Assembly: GCA_026874595.1 (NCBI GenBank)
Contig: CM049309.1
Coordinates: 12,262,576 to 12,326,575, forward strand
Length of the DNA stretch: 64,000 nucleotides
Direction of reading: 5' to 3'
Source: Sipunculus nudus
Lineage: Eukaryota; Annelida; Sipuncula; Golfingiida; Sipunculidae
Positions 48,201 to 60,690 of this stretch are shown piece after piece. Numbering within the stretch: position 1 is the stretch's first letter; each line of letters begins with the position of its first letter. The notes beneath the pieces are model-generated. The model saw only the letters and a program-made list of their open reading frames with translations. It was not told the DNA's origin and searched no databases. The position numbers and the translations under genes are program-made.

Positions 48201-51200
48201 ATTAAATATAATAGTTTTAATTCCATATATGCCATAAAATGATATAATGTCTCATCATGTATAACAGAGGAAAAGCTGGGTGTCAATATTCAAAAGGTTC
48301 ACAAGGCTTAGAAATGGTATACTTTGTATTTTCTCAGTATTTTTTATTATTTTTTTTAAATCACATAGCACTCAATTTCATGTCTACTTGTTGTACAGTT
48401 ATGGGCAGTTGTACATTGTTGTACTGAGACATCAGCCAAGAAGTACAGGGACTGGTGGTGCTGAAGTGGTATTATACATGCTGCATAGGTAGGCAACAGC
48501 ACTACCCAATGCTGCATCATCAGATTTCAGTAACAGAAATCTGTGAATTAATTAATTTATAATTAAAATTTATTAATGTTTTATGTGTTTATGTTTACAA
48601 TTATGTGAAACTTTAGGTGCTATTTATCGCGCCTCCATAGATATTAGATATTACTATAAAGCTTATAAATTATATGGGATTAGAACCCTGTGCATTAAAG
48701 AGCATTTTTCCTAAAGGATTAAACATTTATCTATACACTTCTTTACTGTAGTTAAATATAGTTGATTGAGCAATGTATATTATTCATAAAAAGGGCATAA
48801 TTTACACAATTAAAGACTTCTATTGTGCAGTTGACAAGATTTTAATGTATAATAAACATATATTGATTCATACAGATGAACACTTTTCATGACATTCAAC
48901 TTACATTGAACTTGATTTATTATATCAAAACCTTTGTTCCACATTGTTCACTGACTGAACTAATTAATTTTGAAGATATGATTTAATGCACAGGATCATT
49001 ACTGCCCGACATTGTAAAGTATTAAAGGTACAATATTAATCTAGAAAGAACTTTGTTTCAGAGAAAGTCCAGCCAAGAAGACAGATGTGTTGATTTTGGA
49101 TATGAGTGGACGATTTGCAATCAATGCAGTAGATAACTTATTACTGGTCCACCATCAGGCGTCAAAGGTTAGTAATGTTATTATTCAACACTAGGTGGCA
49201 TTAGCTAGAAAGCAAAACAGTATCCATCTGCCATTTAGTGTTCCATGTTCATTAAATTAGATTAACATATCCATAGCAATGGTAAAATTCAGGCTTCGCA
49301 TTTTTGTCATTGTTTTGCAGTAATGGAAGAAATATCCCATAGACTTGTCATGATAGTATACTATGAGCTTGTAGCAAGTATTATTGGTCAGTTTGGGTAG
49401 TTATCATCATAGGCAATAAACAAATTAAAATTAACTAAAAAAAAGTTCAACCAGGATATGAAGCTTATTCATATTTTATCTCATTCATTTTTCACAGAGA
49501 CATTAGTCTCTCAGCCAAGGTGTATTCAGACCACAATGTTCATACTCTTTCTACAGTACATAATGTTGAAAATGTTGTACTGCCCATTTAAAGCACTAGT
49601 TTAAAGTTAACTGTATATAGAATATTCATGAATCTCATCTTTTGTATAGACCACCATGCTGTTTGACATCAAGGGAGGTGGAGACTCGGATGGTTTTGTG
49701 ACTTATCATCATCCAGTCCTGTCTCCGTTACCCATAAAACCCTTCAAGCTACAGGTGCAGTCAGTACAAGGTGTTGGAGGGGTCCCACAACTTGCAGAAG
49801 TGAACTGTGAATTATGTATCCTTCACTGGCAATTCAGCCATATACACAACTATGCTGCCCTGAGAATTATAACGTAATATGTCATTTATTTCCCATGTCA
49901 GAACAACCTGGTAGGTGAATGCACTGAATGCCTCTAATTAATAAAACAAAATACCTTTTAGTTGGTAGCACTGCTGTGAAGGCAGACCCGTTGAACTGTA
50001 TAACTTCAAAATATACATATTATTAGTATTAAAGTGTGAGCAAAGCATCACAGTAAGTGTCCTCTTGTAAGATAGTGTATTATTACATCCTCCTGTATAC
50101 CCTGAATAAGATTTATTTAACAAAATTAATGATTGTTTAAGGCAGTACACATTAACTGTCAAATTTCTTTAACTTCACTGCAGATTCACCAAACTGGATT
50201 GTCTTTCAGCCTAATATAATCATTGATGCCAAACTTGGTAAGTCAGGATTCAATTAAACACATCTCTTGGACTTTCTTAAAACTGATGGTGTTGAAACTT
50301 TGATATGTGTGATTTCCTACAGTGGTCACAGACAGGCTAAAACATGGGGTGCAACAGTCAAAACCTGTTTTCCCAATTTCACAAAACTATATTTCAACAA
50401 GTTTTCTATTTTCAATGTTTAATCAATAATGTTAGATTGTGAATATAGTATAAGTTTAAATTATTCATAATTTTACAGCATGTATGACATAAATCATGTT
50501 ATATATAAAGAAAGCAAATTAAAAAAAAATGTTGGATTAACCCAGATTTGAAAAGTTTTTTTTATCTATGATTAAGAAGAACCGAAAACATACTGTTACT
50601 ATAAAAAATGTATTTCTTATTTGTAACAGTTTGTGTATAATATATATTATATTGGCCTGTCAGCCTAAGCTTAATTCTTGCATCTTAATATATGTGGCAT
50701 ATAATTGTAGTATATGTCTTTACTTTCATTCATGTCCACAGTAGGTGTCTGTTGAAATCAATATAAATCACCCTGTCCACTTATCCATGTCATTTATGAT
50801 ATAAATTTTCTTTCTTTTTTTCATCTTAGGTTGTTTATGGTATGTGCACTTGAAGCTGGAACCACTAATTAAGATGTTACCTGACAAAGTGAGTTAGTTT
50901 TCATTAATATCTCCAATGTATGGCGTGTAGTAGCTGTGTGTAGGCTTTTGGGTTGGGCATTGTATATGTAGGCATCCATAGCCAGTACATTAATCAAGTT
51001 AATATAAATAGATAACCCTTTTAAATAACCCTTTCCTGTTTACATTTATTTTCAGATTCAGTCAATTTCTGACACTCTTTACATTAACATTACTGACAAT
51101 ATCTTATTCAGATTTAGTTGTATCATTATCAAATTTTCAACAGATCCTACAGAGAGGGTTTGCTTTCTGTTTTATGGAATATTTGGAACTGAAAATACAA

Positions 51201-54200
51201 TATGCAGCATGTTTTATCTCAGAGAATCCATCTATATGATGTATATTTGGGGGTCAAATTTGAGTACCAGTGTGCTTGTTGGACATGTGTGATGTTACAG
51301 CCTTACTGGTTTAAAAAAAAAAATGAGCAAAAAGGTTTTCTTTCATCATCATGATGCTGATCTGTATACTAATAAAAATGTGCTGTATGTATGTTTGTCC
51401 CTGAACTCCCATAGAAATGGACCATGACAGTGGGCCTGTTTTGCTATCAGTGTCAGTCACATGCTACTTACAGAATGCATACCAATTTGGCCCTTCCACT
51501 TGCACACATTTCAATACTTGGCAGTATCACATCCCATATCTGTCGCTCAACATCACACCCTTCTCCACCGCCTATGCTGACCTTCACCTTTGCCCATTAC
51601 CACAAAGACATAAATAATTGAATTTTCTATCAACCACCAGACATTGCTATCTTTGGGTCTGGGGAGTTAGCTACCTTACAGGTCTTGAGATACACTAAGT
51701 GACAAAATACCCTTTCTCTACAACTGGACCAAATGTGTCTGCTAACCCTACTCAAGTAAAATTTTATATCCTGTTGTATTCATGTATAGTATGATTTACA
51801 CTCATTGCAGTGCCGTCTCATAGACTTTCTCCTGTTGAGGAAAGACTCAAAGATGGTGGTGCTTAAAGTATGTAAACAGATAGTGACACCAGGGACCCAG
51901 GCTCCTTTGTCTGTCATAGCAGCTATATTTGACAAACTGAACCATGTGTATAGATTGTACCAGAATACACAAGCACAAGCACTGGTAAGTTAACATCAAT
52001 AACATGCTCAGAACTTCATTAAATTTTGGTAGCATTCCATATGTGTGTAAGCACTGCCAGTACGTATGGGTTATGTATGCAAATGCACCTAAGAATCATA
52101 CACACTAATATTATCTTAAGAGTGATCCCATATTTATGGGTATGCGGATGCAGCATGTTTTGATTGCTCACAGTAGGAATTAAAAATGCATCAACATAGT
52201 AACTGACCAGCAACTTCCAAATTTGACTTTGGTGATAGGGTATTCCTCTGGCAGATGACTTCTCTGCTCATGCAGCCCTATACTATAGACCTGATTTTGC
52301 TGCAAACGTACCACATACACACTCATATAAATGGATTCAAAGAAATGTTTCCTAACTGCGTTATGCATAAATATTGCAAACACATAAGTACTGCATCAGC
52401 ATATATTGAATGCCAGCTTCACAATGGCCCCCTTAGTTGAATTTGTTGATATATCATTAATTTAAGAATCATTTGATAGTTGGTGGGTGTAAACACTTAA
52501 CATTGGTATTATTGCAAAAATACTCACCTGGTTGGTATTACCTGTAATCATGTTGAATATTTCCCAATTATCTATTTTTCATTTTGACTGATAGACATAG
52601 AGTAGCAGTCAAAGATGTTTGATTATGGAATAAAAGCCCCTAGATTATTGACTGCCTGCACCTCAAAAGTGAAAAAAAAATTGTGATAGACTCGCACAGA
52701 TGCATTCTTATATCCTAACTATAGTTTTTGACTTCTGGATTGTGGACCATTTCAAATAAAACCCTGAAATCAGATGGCCTTTTAATTAAACATAGCATTC
52801 CTGTGTCAGTATACAAAAAATAGGCCTACACAACATAAATATGACCTCTATGTAATTTTACTTGTAGACAGGGGAGCAGCCAGCTGTCACATGGTACAAA
52901 AACTGGACAGTGATTGACCAGTCAGAAATGTATTCATATGTTTTCTCTTCATTTGAAGATAATAAGGTAGGACTCGCTTTTTGTATTGCCTTGCTTTATA
53001 TGTTCAGATCTTGAAACCCCTTTTACTGTAGGCTTCTGATAGTGTGTTCTGTTTATGAATACTAAATAAATAGGCATGATAAGGCCAAAAAATTTAAAGG
53101 TATGGTTCTCAGGCACTACCCGCATCAGTTTGTAATCCCCGCTTAAAAACTTTATTTTGATATCCAATAGAGACTTACCAGTTTTGAGCTCCAGCTGCTT
53201 GGAAATTTTTTTCAAGGAGAAAAAAACCATACAATTTTGATAAAATTTCCTTTGTTATGTGGTGCTTTTACTTGTTTAGCAAAATAAATCTGTTTTTATC
53301 ATGCTTTTCCCTTATCATCTGACATTTTTATCAAAACATACCAAAAAAATAAAAATAAAAAAACAGCCCGCCCACATTGATTTCTGAAATAAGTGTATGA
53401 GAACCAAACCTTATTTATTTTGGCCTAAAATATCTCAGCTAATCCTATTGTGTCATTTTCAGCTACGAGTTAGATAAGTAATTGTACAGATGGAATAGGC
53501 TTTATGTTTATGTTCAGCAAACCTGGATACACCCTAGTAAGTGGTAATTTATTAAACATCGTAACCAGTTTTCATCAAGTTTAGTATCATGTATTGATTG
53601 ATATCAGTCTCAAAAAATAACCAGGACAGGTTTTTGTCTCTGTTCATTGTTTATTTAATATTATGAATTTGTATTTTAGAACTTTGGTTTATACTAATGT
53701 TACTTTTCCACTTTCAGGATATTAAGTACAAGTTCATTGTGGCAGTTATGATAGAATACATCAGATCTCTCAGTCATTATCAAATTGGTGTTCAGGTGAG
53801 TGTTTGTTCTAGGACAATGTTCTGAAAAAATTCCCTTTTATTGCTCTAATATTAGTTACACTTCAAGGTCTTTGACTGTGGTATCTGGGTCCAAGTCAGA
53901 AATCAACTGAAAGTCAGCTCAGTTGTTTCTGTTAGTCTTCAACTTAAGCCAAAGTACAATGGAAATTGTATGTTGCTGCTTATTCTGAATTTTATTTTCT
54001 CTAACATAAATATTAATCAAGTTTTGATGGACCACATAGCATTCTTTGTTATTTTGATGATACATAAACATGAAGTTTCATTTCATCCTCAGCAGTTTCT
54101 GTCTTAACATTACCTTGCAACTTACTATAATGACACCTGCACAGAAACACAGAGAAATGAAATGACTTTATACCAGAATCAAGATGATGTGTATTTTCTG

Positions 54201-57200
54201 GTTTTGCATAGTGTAGTCCCATTAAAATACATATCTTCATGACAATTACCTTCATGACCATGACTTGATTGTCATGCGAGATACTTATTTTAAACAAACA
54301 TAGGCTCAATAGGATCAGTATAGAGGGTTTTCCAGTATTGGGGGTGGTCACTCCATATGATTCTGTTGTTTTACATATTCACTGATATCTATAAACTGTG
54401 TAAACAAGTTCTAATGAGTTTTCCTCTCCAGAGAGTGATGCACTGGAGTATCATAGTGCTGAGATGATCTTAATCTTCATCCATATGCTTTCTTTTTACA
54501 AATCATTTAAAAAAAAATCATACTTAGTATTTAAATGGCTGTTTGTTAAGCAGGTACTTATCTTCGTTTGTTTTAGCACTACCTGTATGAGCTGGTGATC
54601 AATACGCTAGTCCACCACAACTGTTTCTACCAGCTCCATCAGTTCCTACAGTACCACGTTATCCACGACACCAAGCCTCTAGTAAGTATATCCTCATAAA
54701 GCCACTCCTTTGGTTAAATACTTCCATCAAGGCCTAAGTTTCAGGTCCACGTAAACAGAAATGCCTAAACATGTGAACTAGCAGTTTTTTCAGGAGTATA
54801 TTATATTGTTGCCATCTTTTTGAGCTGAATGAAACACTTTATATGGTCCATCAATTAGTGGAAAGTCTTTCATTTACAAATTTGATGTTAAAATGAGCTG
54901 TTAGTTCAAATCAGGTAATGTGACAATTATTTCGAAGAAAATCTTACCATACCTTCCAAAATATTTGAGTAAAATAGCTAAATTTACACAGAGCGCTTGT
55001 ACTGCTCTGCCATTGTCACATATTGATAAAAATTTTAGCATTTATTATCATCAAAAAAGAAAGCTGTTCTGAATCTCCTTTATGGAACAGAATGAGTACA
55101 TTTGCTTGACTATGGTGTCTGTGTGACACTGCGTTTATAAGCTGGTCTATTATATATATATATATAAATATGGTATACCCATGGTCCGTCCATTTGTCTG
55201 TTATCTTTTAGTGTCTCAGCAATAACTTTTCAGGGCTTTGATGGATTTTGATAAAACACATCAGAAATATTAATTAATATAATATCTTGCCTAAGTGTAA
55301 TTTCCCCTAAATCACATGCATGTTTAAAGAGGTCAGTGATGACTTACCTAAAATCATATGGATTTTCATAAAACTCATTCTGAATATTAGTCTAAACAGT
55401 TTCTCACCAGAATTAAATTTTCAGCATATTTCGCATATATTTCGCAAAATTCATGCATATTTAGTGAGGTCAGAGGTCACAAGATATGTGATTGACATGT
55501 TATACACCGTCTGCTGCCTGTGAACACCTTAGCAGGTTTGTATATTTCTTACAGAGCAATACATAGGTGGTGAATATGTTTTTTTGCCAGTGTACTTTTA
55601 ATATGCTGCAGCTTTTGTTTCATACAAGTCTTGCATATCAAGAAGACCTTTATAAACATTATCCTTTGGTATATACACCATAATTAACCATCTGAGCATT
55701 ATAAGGTACTCTCCTTGCTATTAGCAGTGGTTAACTTGTTTTTCAGGCCTGTTTGATGTTATCGCTAGAGAGTGTCTATCCTCCCGCCTACCAGCTGGCC
55801 CTGGATATGCTCAAGGTATTTATATTGCTGTTTAATTTGCTGTATTCTACCTATATTTCAGGGGAATAAATTTTGTACGCATAAAAATGAATAATAATAA
55901 ATTTATAATCTTTAAATTTCTTAGGTTTTAGTGAATGTATTTCGGAATGTGTATGACTTGTATGATAAGCTGTTGTATTTTACTTTGCAAATAGATCTGA
56001 TGAGACATTTATTTAAAATATAAAAAGATTTTGATCTTAAGCTGTCTGATCAGCATCTTATATTCTGATGGTGCTGAATTATGTTTTATTTATTATTTTT
56101 TGTTTTATTGTCTCCTATAATTATCAATAGGTGACATAACAAAAACTTGTAAAGGGAAGCCCTAATGTTATTGGCGTGTTTGTATTACAGACACCAGGTG
56201 GTCCAAGATATTTCAGGCATTCTTAACCTATCTGTTGTGAGCACCTCCCTATTACAGGCAAAATCCTGGTCCTATCAATATCTGTAATTTGGAGATACCA
56301 CTGTGTTTGATAAGTTTACTATCTCTTTCAGAGGTTAACTACAGCAAATGAAGAAATCATAGAAGTCCTCTTATCTAAACAGCAACTTCTGCCAGCTCTA
56401 AGGTAAACTGTCTTGTCAGTCCATTGACAGCACTGCTTCATTTCATTTTTGTGCACACCAAATGAGGAGGCCTCCACATACGGTGTGATTGTTCCTTGTG
56501 ATTTTCTTTGATTTCCTGTGCTGCAATTTCCACCAAATTTGCTTCAACAATCTTAAAAGCTGGTCTTGCATCAAATCACAGCACATGTAGAGTGGTACGC
56601 TGCCAAAAAAATAATTTTCTTCAATAAAAAAAAGACATTGCTTATCCAAAGATCATTTGAATTATAGGTGGCATGCTTAAAGTCAAGAGAATATATGTTG
56701 AAAATTTTAAGACAAGATATATTATCTTATCATAAGAAATATTTCCTTCATCATAATATCCTCAGATATTGTTTCTTGCCATAAGAAATCTTTTTCTGAT
56801 AGCAAGAAAAATGATCTTATCAGAATACAAAAAAATTCTTATCAGACAAATTTTCTTTACCATAACAAGATTTTCTTGCCCCTCTCCCTGGAGAATATTG
56901 TTGTCATAAGATCATTTATATAGTCATTTTCTGATAATTGTATGTTTTTTTGAAGAAATATGTGGCATACAGCAAATAATTGAAGGTATAAATTTTTGTT
57001 AAGTGTGAGGCCTGCTTTAATGATGGTATACCAGAGATAGACAATATATTCTGGTCCTTTAGTTCTGTGAAATAGATTTGGCATATTTTGGGTGAATTTG
57101 GTAGAATTGGTTAATTTCTGATCTGTATAGATATAGGTTTATCTCAGATTCATGTGATGTGTGTGATATCATCTGGAATAATTTGTAAATTTAGGTGATG

Positions 57201-58235
57201 TAACAAAGACATTTTATCTGTGTTTTGCCTCAGGTTTATAAGAAGTGTTGGAGGAGTTGATTGTGCCTCAGCCAGGAAGTTCCTAGAAGCTGCCAAGAAC
57301 ACACAAGACTCCTTGCTGTACTACACGGTCTTCAAATTCTTTGAACAGAGAAATGTCAGACTAAGAGGAAGTGCCAAATTTGCTCCAGGTAACAGGGCTA
57401 TCATCAAAGCTATTCACCCATTCTCCACACATGAGATCTGTCTGTGAAAGTCCAGGACAGATCTCATTCACATATTCATGCGCACAGCTGTTTCACCTAA
57501 GAAGTATAAATTACAAAAATCAAGTAAAAGGAGCAGATATACAGTGTGCTACTACAACATCCTTGCCAAATATAACCAACAAGAGATATTTGTCCATGAA
57601 ACATATTTTATATATTGATAAACCTGTGGATCTGTTTTGCGGTGTAATATCTGTGACTTGGTATTATAAATATAAACAGAAATTTGTGCATGTGCTTCCT
57701 TGGATAGTTTACATAATACAACTGTTTCCAAAACTGTTGAAGATGTAAATGCATGGTGATACTGCAGCATCACTTTTTGTGGTCTTTTCAACATTATGCA
57801 AAAGGATAACTTGCATGAGTTGGGGGATTGACCATTATTACATGCTGACATAAGACATGAATGCCAGGGGATCGAGAGTCACATGTTTTTCACATTTACT
57901 GACAAGGCAAGTGAGGCATGGACTTGGTCAAATGTCAGATCAAACATACTTAAGTCTGTTACTGCCTGCAGGGTTTATTCATTATGCACAGTAGACCTTA
58001 ACTGTGTGCAAGAGTTGCTATTCACATACCTGTTATGTTGAATTTATGACACCTGGCTTACAATGTGTACATATTAATGAACTGTAGGCAGTTCCTGTTC
58101 ATAAGAAAAGTTCTTATGGGGCCTCTATGAAGGATCTAGAGTTTGTTTATCAACAGGCTTTTAGTAAACATATTACGTACATGTGCCAGTGTTGAATATC
58201 AGAAAAAAAAACTTATGTAACCTCAGGTGGTTTGT

Positions 58236-58291
<56 letters not shown>

Positions 58292-58928
58292 AAAATTGAA
58301 AGGTCACTAGTTGCAAATCATTCTGTGCAAAAAGTCTTGAGTTGCCCAAGATGTCCTGGTTGAATGTGTTTGGATTATTTTGGTTCCCCCCATGTTATAA
58401 ACACATGGTTATAAACAACACAAATAACCTCAAGTGTGGTGCAATCAGCATTTTCTGGCCTGTTTTTATAAAAGCTTCAAGGGATTATGTTTAGTTAAAA
58501 GGAGTCCCATAACAGAATAGGCCCCTTTAATATGCAGCTTGCTTCACAGTTTTAGGGTTGTTCACAGTTTTAGTTATAATATCAAAATCAAAAGAGTGCT
58601 AAATGATTTACTCATTACCTCAGTTAGGTGTACTCACCAATATATTGTTTTTCTTATTTAATAAATTTGAGCAACCTATTTTGTATTGTCTTCTTTTTGT
58701 ATTCATTTGTTTAAGATCTTTTGCTATCTCTGTTAACAATATGCTGTGTGTACATACACATATTCATACTACTAGCCCAGATTAAAATTTTGGTTTGTTA
58801 GCTTTATTTCATATCTGTGTAGAACTTTGCCTTAATTCTTTTCAGGCGAGCATTGTGACCAGTATGTGAAACATTTTGAAGACCTTTTTGGAAAATCAAC
58901 ACCAGGGGAAGCTGTGAATGCCCAGTAA
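34901..58928 (+). CDS. RMC1: Regulator of MON1-CCZ1 (Mic1/Bulli), complete in 21 exons
   Basis: RMC1 is the third subunit of the metazoan Mon1-Ccz1 complex, the exchange factor that activates Rab7 on late endosomes and autophagosomes. Twenty-one exons join in phase to 660 residues plus stop (human: 657). Residues 1 to about 330 are the beta-propeller half, with family pieces such as NVFFDDANKQVFAVRSGGAT, FITDHGIELYQVFPDKRSLK and AEVVLYMLHR. From about residue 350 the alpha-solenoid half carries LEPLIKMLPDK, RLIDFLLLRKDSKMVVLKVC and IAAIFDKLNHVY, then the Mic1 domain with FIVAVMIEYIRSL and HYLYELVINTLVHHNCFYQL. It ends in FIRSVGGVDCASARKFL and FKFFEQRNVRLRGS. I chose ATG 34901 (strong context, ACCATGG). 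ATG 34925 (MDESDNYYVELC) fits the human start better and would give 652 residues. Confidence 0.97.
35664..35710. other. GC-rich hairpin in RMC1 intron 1
   Basis: GGCGACGCAACA (35667-35678) and TGTTGCGTCGCC (35693-35704) are exact reverse complements with a 14-nt loop. GCCGGC lies at the outer edge of both arms (35664-35669 and 35705-35710) and can extend the stem over a small bulge. It stands out in an AT-rich intron. It could be a transposon end, a cruciform-forming palindrome or a structured RNA; no second copy is seen in the window. Confidence 0.6.
35869..35909. repeat. (TA)n microsatellite
   Basis: A slightly interrupted TA run in RMC1 intron 1. Confidence 0.9.
36177..36242. repeat. (TA)n microsatellite
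   Basis: A TA run of about 65 bp, interrupted once, in RMC1 intron 1. Confidence 0.9.
37128..38141. repeat. Repeat-rich start of RMC1 intron 2
   Basis: The first part has GTCCGTC/GCCGTCC-rich sequence (37196-37265) of the type found at the 5' side of bivalve dispersed repeats. A lone GGTGGCGCCACC palindrome occurs at 37657-37668 in a context unlike families A and B. A run of 19 G at 37978-37996 is followed by a short array of CTAGACA/GTCTAGA words (37997-38050). No boundaries of a single element can be fixed. Confidence 0.4.
38142..40308 (-). mobile_element. Helentron-like family A, reverse copy with seven-unit array, 3'-truncated
   Basis: On the minus strand it begins AACTAGA (40308 down to 40302), then the hairpin TAGTCG-ACAAG-CGACTA (40294-40278) and a decayed GTATCC block. 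It continues through seven tandem units of about 278 bp to the tail words CACATGTGACC (38146-38156), where similarity stops. The GGCGGC tail and 3' hairpin are absent, so this copy is truncated. Of 14 palindrome sites four are intact (38330, 38479, 38757, 39867); several others differ only by C-to-T or G-to-A at the central CpG. It fills most of RMC1 intron 2, antisense to the gene. The open frames inside it are not genes. Confidence 0.75.
40427..40477 (+). repeat. Direct repeat, copy 1, with terminal hairpin
   Basis: TTCATACTCC...GCACAGGTTCGCATTAGG then hairpin GGCCTGTAGGCC and TTGTT. A nearly identical stretch occurs at 40951-41003. The hairpin followed by TTGTT looks like the 3' terminus of a Helentron-like repeat, similar to the ending at 45471-45490. 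Confidence 0.6.
40831..40950 (+). repeat. Dispersed repeat, inverted partner at the window end
   Basis: About 120 bp that match the reverse complement of 63882-64000 with only a handful of differences by eye; shared blocks include ATGGCAAATCTAAACAGTTT and GATAATGCACAAGTTTATTC. The partner runs off the window, so the full element cannot be defined. It lies in RMC1 intron 2. Confidence 0.8.
40951..41003 (+). repeat. Direct repeat, copy 2, with terminal hairpin
   Basis: Matches 40427-40477 over about 50 bp, including the GGCCTGTAGGCC hairpin and TTGTT. It directly follows the dispersed repeat at 40831-40950, so the interval from the end of copy 1 to here may be one element inserted next to, or sharing its 3' end with, another. 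Confidence 0.6.
42820..45956. mobile_element. hAT-like element hosting another transposon
   Basis: The left end reads TAGTGATGTAGTACTTTAAT and the right end on the minus strand CAGTGATGTACTTTTTATAT, an imperfect terminal inverted repeat of a type seen in hAT elements. The body is full of GGACTCGAGTCC/GGACTTGGACTC words (42846-42860, 45490-45930). An insertion separates the left 48 bp from the rest. No matching 8-bp target duplication is readable (GTGCAAGA left, CATAGCAC right), which fits an old copy. It lies in RMC1 intron 5. Confidence 0.5.
42868..45490 (+). mobile_element. Helentron-like element, family C, nested in the hAT-like element
   Basis: The 5' side has the hairpin AGCTCAGCTGACT-ATA-AGTCAACTGAGCT (42868-42896, one mismatch) and then GTCCGTCGTCCGTCC-type sequence. 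The 3' side has CAGCTGAGC (45457-45465), the exact reverse complement of GCTCAGCTG in the 5' hairpin, followed by a small hairpin GACC-CATA-GGTC (45471-45482) and CCTTGTTT. This plan and these end words recur very widely in bivalve genomes. The interior has two diverged repeats of a 700-800 bp unit (from about 42950 and 43650: CTAAGACCTAGGAATCC/TCAGTTCCTAAAATTTGG...). No Rep/helicase gene is present. Confidence 0.6.
46397..46860 (+). repeat. Dispersed repeat, family F, copy 1
   Basis: It starts at a nested inverted repeat: ACCCACGG (46400-46407) pairs with CCGTGGGT (46446-46453), and inside it CGACA (46418-46422) pairs with TGTCG (46428-46432). After that come tandem-like blocks with TTTGATGGATTTTCA and AATGAGGTCAGAGGTCACCAG. 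Relatives lie at 55170-55545 and 60430-60690. It is in RMC1 intron 6. Confidence 0.55.
53097..53412. mobile_element. Small MITE, AGGTATGGTTCTC ends, copy 2
   Basis: It begins AGGTATGGTTCTCAGGCACT and ends AGTGTATGAGAACCAAACCT, an imperfect terminal inverted repeat of about 20 bp. The interior matches the reverse complement of 26189-26465 (for example TCATGCTTTTCCC and TTTTGATAAAA). It has no coding capacity. It lies in RMC1 intron 15. Confidence 0.6.
55170..55545 (+). repeat. Dispersed repeat, family F, copy 2
   Basis: GGTATACCCATGGTCCGTCC start, then GCTTTGATGGATTTTGATAA, CTTGCCTAAGTGTAATTTCC and ATATTTAGTGAGGTCAGAGG blocks like those at 46397-46860. The inner stem of copy 1 is absent or decayed. 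It lies in RMC1 intron 17. Confidence 0.5.
58239..58286. repeat. (TA)n microsatellite
   Basis: About 24 TA dinucleotides in RMC1 intron 20. Confidence 0.95.
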
Positions 58929-60429
58929 GAACAGATGACAAAGTAACATTGTTTTCTATATCTTACCTAATATGTCTTATCTAGATAATAACACCAATGA
59001 CAAGATCATCACCATTCATTTATCAGTTGCACGTCTTTGTAGACACCTGATCTCTTTTCTAAATTAAAGCCCAGTTTCCTATAAATTTATTCACTATGTA
59101 TTTCAATTTTGCTAAGGAAAAATGAAAAATGTGTAACTATCAAACAGAATAGAGAATTACTCTGAATCTACTGTTAAACATACATTAATGGGTTATCAGT
59201 GCACTCTGGTGCCCAGAGAAGTAAGTATTCAAATAAAAGGTTTGCACACAGGAGTATTATTTTAAAGTGTGATCTAAACACTTTTGTACAGGAAAATGTG
59301 AATGATAACTTCAAGCATACCAACTTGTGAATAGTCATGGTGCCTTGTAACTGTAAGTACATGGGGTGATATAAATGCCATAAGTAATGTATTGGTACTT
59401 AATTTCAGTGAGTAAATTAATGTGATAAGATTTATCTGCATATTTTGAGAATATTTTGAGATACTGAACAGATCTGCTGGCCTAGAGTGTGAGAAAATTA
59501 ATATCAGTCCTTACATGTGTAAATAATAGTCTGTTTGTTCAGTCAGCAAGTGTGTTTTCCAGTCTGTTGTATGTGCAGTGATCTAATAATCTTGATACTG
59601 AAAAAAGTTGTCAAGGTTGATAATTATAGGTGGTTCAGTTAACTTCTGATTTTAATCATGTATGATCATTAGGGCAATTGACAATTTGTGTATATTTTAT
59701 TTTAAGCTGTGGTTTCACATCTCACATTTATGAAGCCAGTCTTGTAGGGCATTATTTGTGCTGCATTAAGAGATTTGTATCAAATAATATGGATTCAGAA
59801 TATTCATTGGTCAGAAAATATGATGGCCTTTTTCTATATTGAGTCATGTCTACAGATATGCTAAGAATTACTTTACAAAGATATTTCAAGGGATTGTTAA
59901 TAGACCAGTGACTGTAGAAACGTGAAGGTGACCGTGATCTTGATATTGATTCATTGTGGACACACAGTGGAATGTGTTGAACGAGACCAAAAATTAAGAG
60001 ACAAGGGAAGTAGGTTCAGAATGTAAGACATGTATGAATGTGATATTATTCCTCAGGTGCAAGTCTAGTCATATGTGAATGTAAACATGACTGATCTTTT
60101 TTTCTGTTTTCCTAGGTTTCTGATGAAATTTTGTGTATATTTACAGTTATATTTTATTATCATTGCACAATGTTTTAATATTGCATATACTGGTATTCAT
60201 TCTAATTCGTCCAGGGAGTGAAGTTAGGTATATTTTTCTTGAGGTGAGGAGAGACATAATATCTTTTCTAAAATATTTTTCATCCAAACAGTTATGTGTA
60301 CCTATATAATACCCCATAAAAGGGCAAAGCACAATATGTAGCTAATATGTAGTACATATATGCAAAATTTTCTGCCCTTACAATCCCTAGATAAGCACTA
60401 AGCTGGGCTTTATATAGCCAGAATTACTG
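58929..60429. other. Sequence just downstream of RMC1, no gene seen
   Basis: This is AT-rich sequence with only short unconserved open frames. It probably includes the RMC1 3' UTR, but no polyadenylation site can be chosen among the frequent AATAAA-like words. Confidence 0.4.
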
Positions 60430-60690
60430 GTATTGTGTACCCATGGTCAACATGTCTATTAACTTTGTGTTGATTTGATAACTTACCAGGCTTTTGATGG
60501 ATTTTCATGAAACTCAGTATAACTAGTTACCAATACATCTTGCCAGAGTTTGATTCTTGGGAAAATCAGCTCATATTTAATTAGGTCAATTGTTAATAGA
60601 CTTTTGTGGTGTTTTGATTATGAAACAGAAATCTGATGGTGTTCGTGAAACTCATTGTAAATATTTATCAATACTTAATCAGTATCTAAA
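60430..60690 (+). repeat. Dispersed repeat, family F, copy 3
   Basis: TGTACCCATGGTCAACATGT start, then GCTTTTGATGGATTTTCATG and CATATTTAATTAGGTCA blocks, as in the two other copies. It is the most diverged of the three. Confidence 0.45.

Larger units (their letters stand above)
34901..58928 (+). other. RMC1: Exon map of RMC1
   Basis: Coding exons: 1 34901-35029; 2 37051-37127; 3 41724-41808; 4 41977-42033; 5 42444-42530; 6 46049-46120; 7 46941-47003; 8 47393-47496; 9 48399-48488; 10 49062-49167; 11 49650-49815; 12 50184-50237; 13 50830-50888; 14 51811-51984; 15 52868-52966; 16 53718-53795; 17 54577-54681; 18 55747-55815; 19 56332-56402; 20 57234-57388; 21 58846-58928 (stop TAA 58926-58928). 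All introns are GT-AG. Lengths sum to 1983 nt. The longest introns, 2 (37128-41723) and 5 (42531-46048), are those filled by transposons. Introns not listed elsewhere hold AT-rich sequence in which I see nothing to name. Confidence 0.95.
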
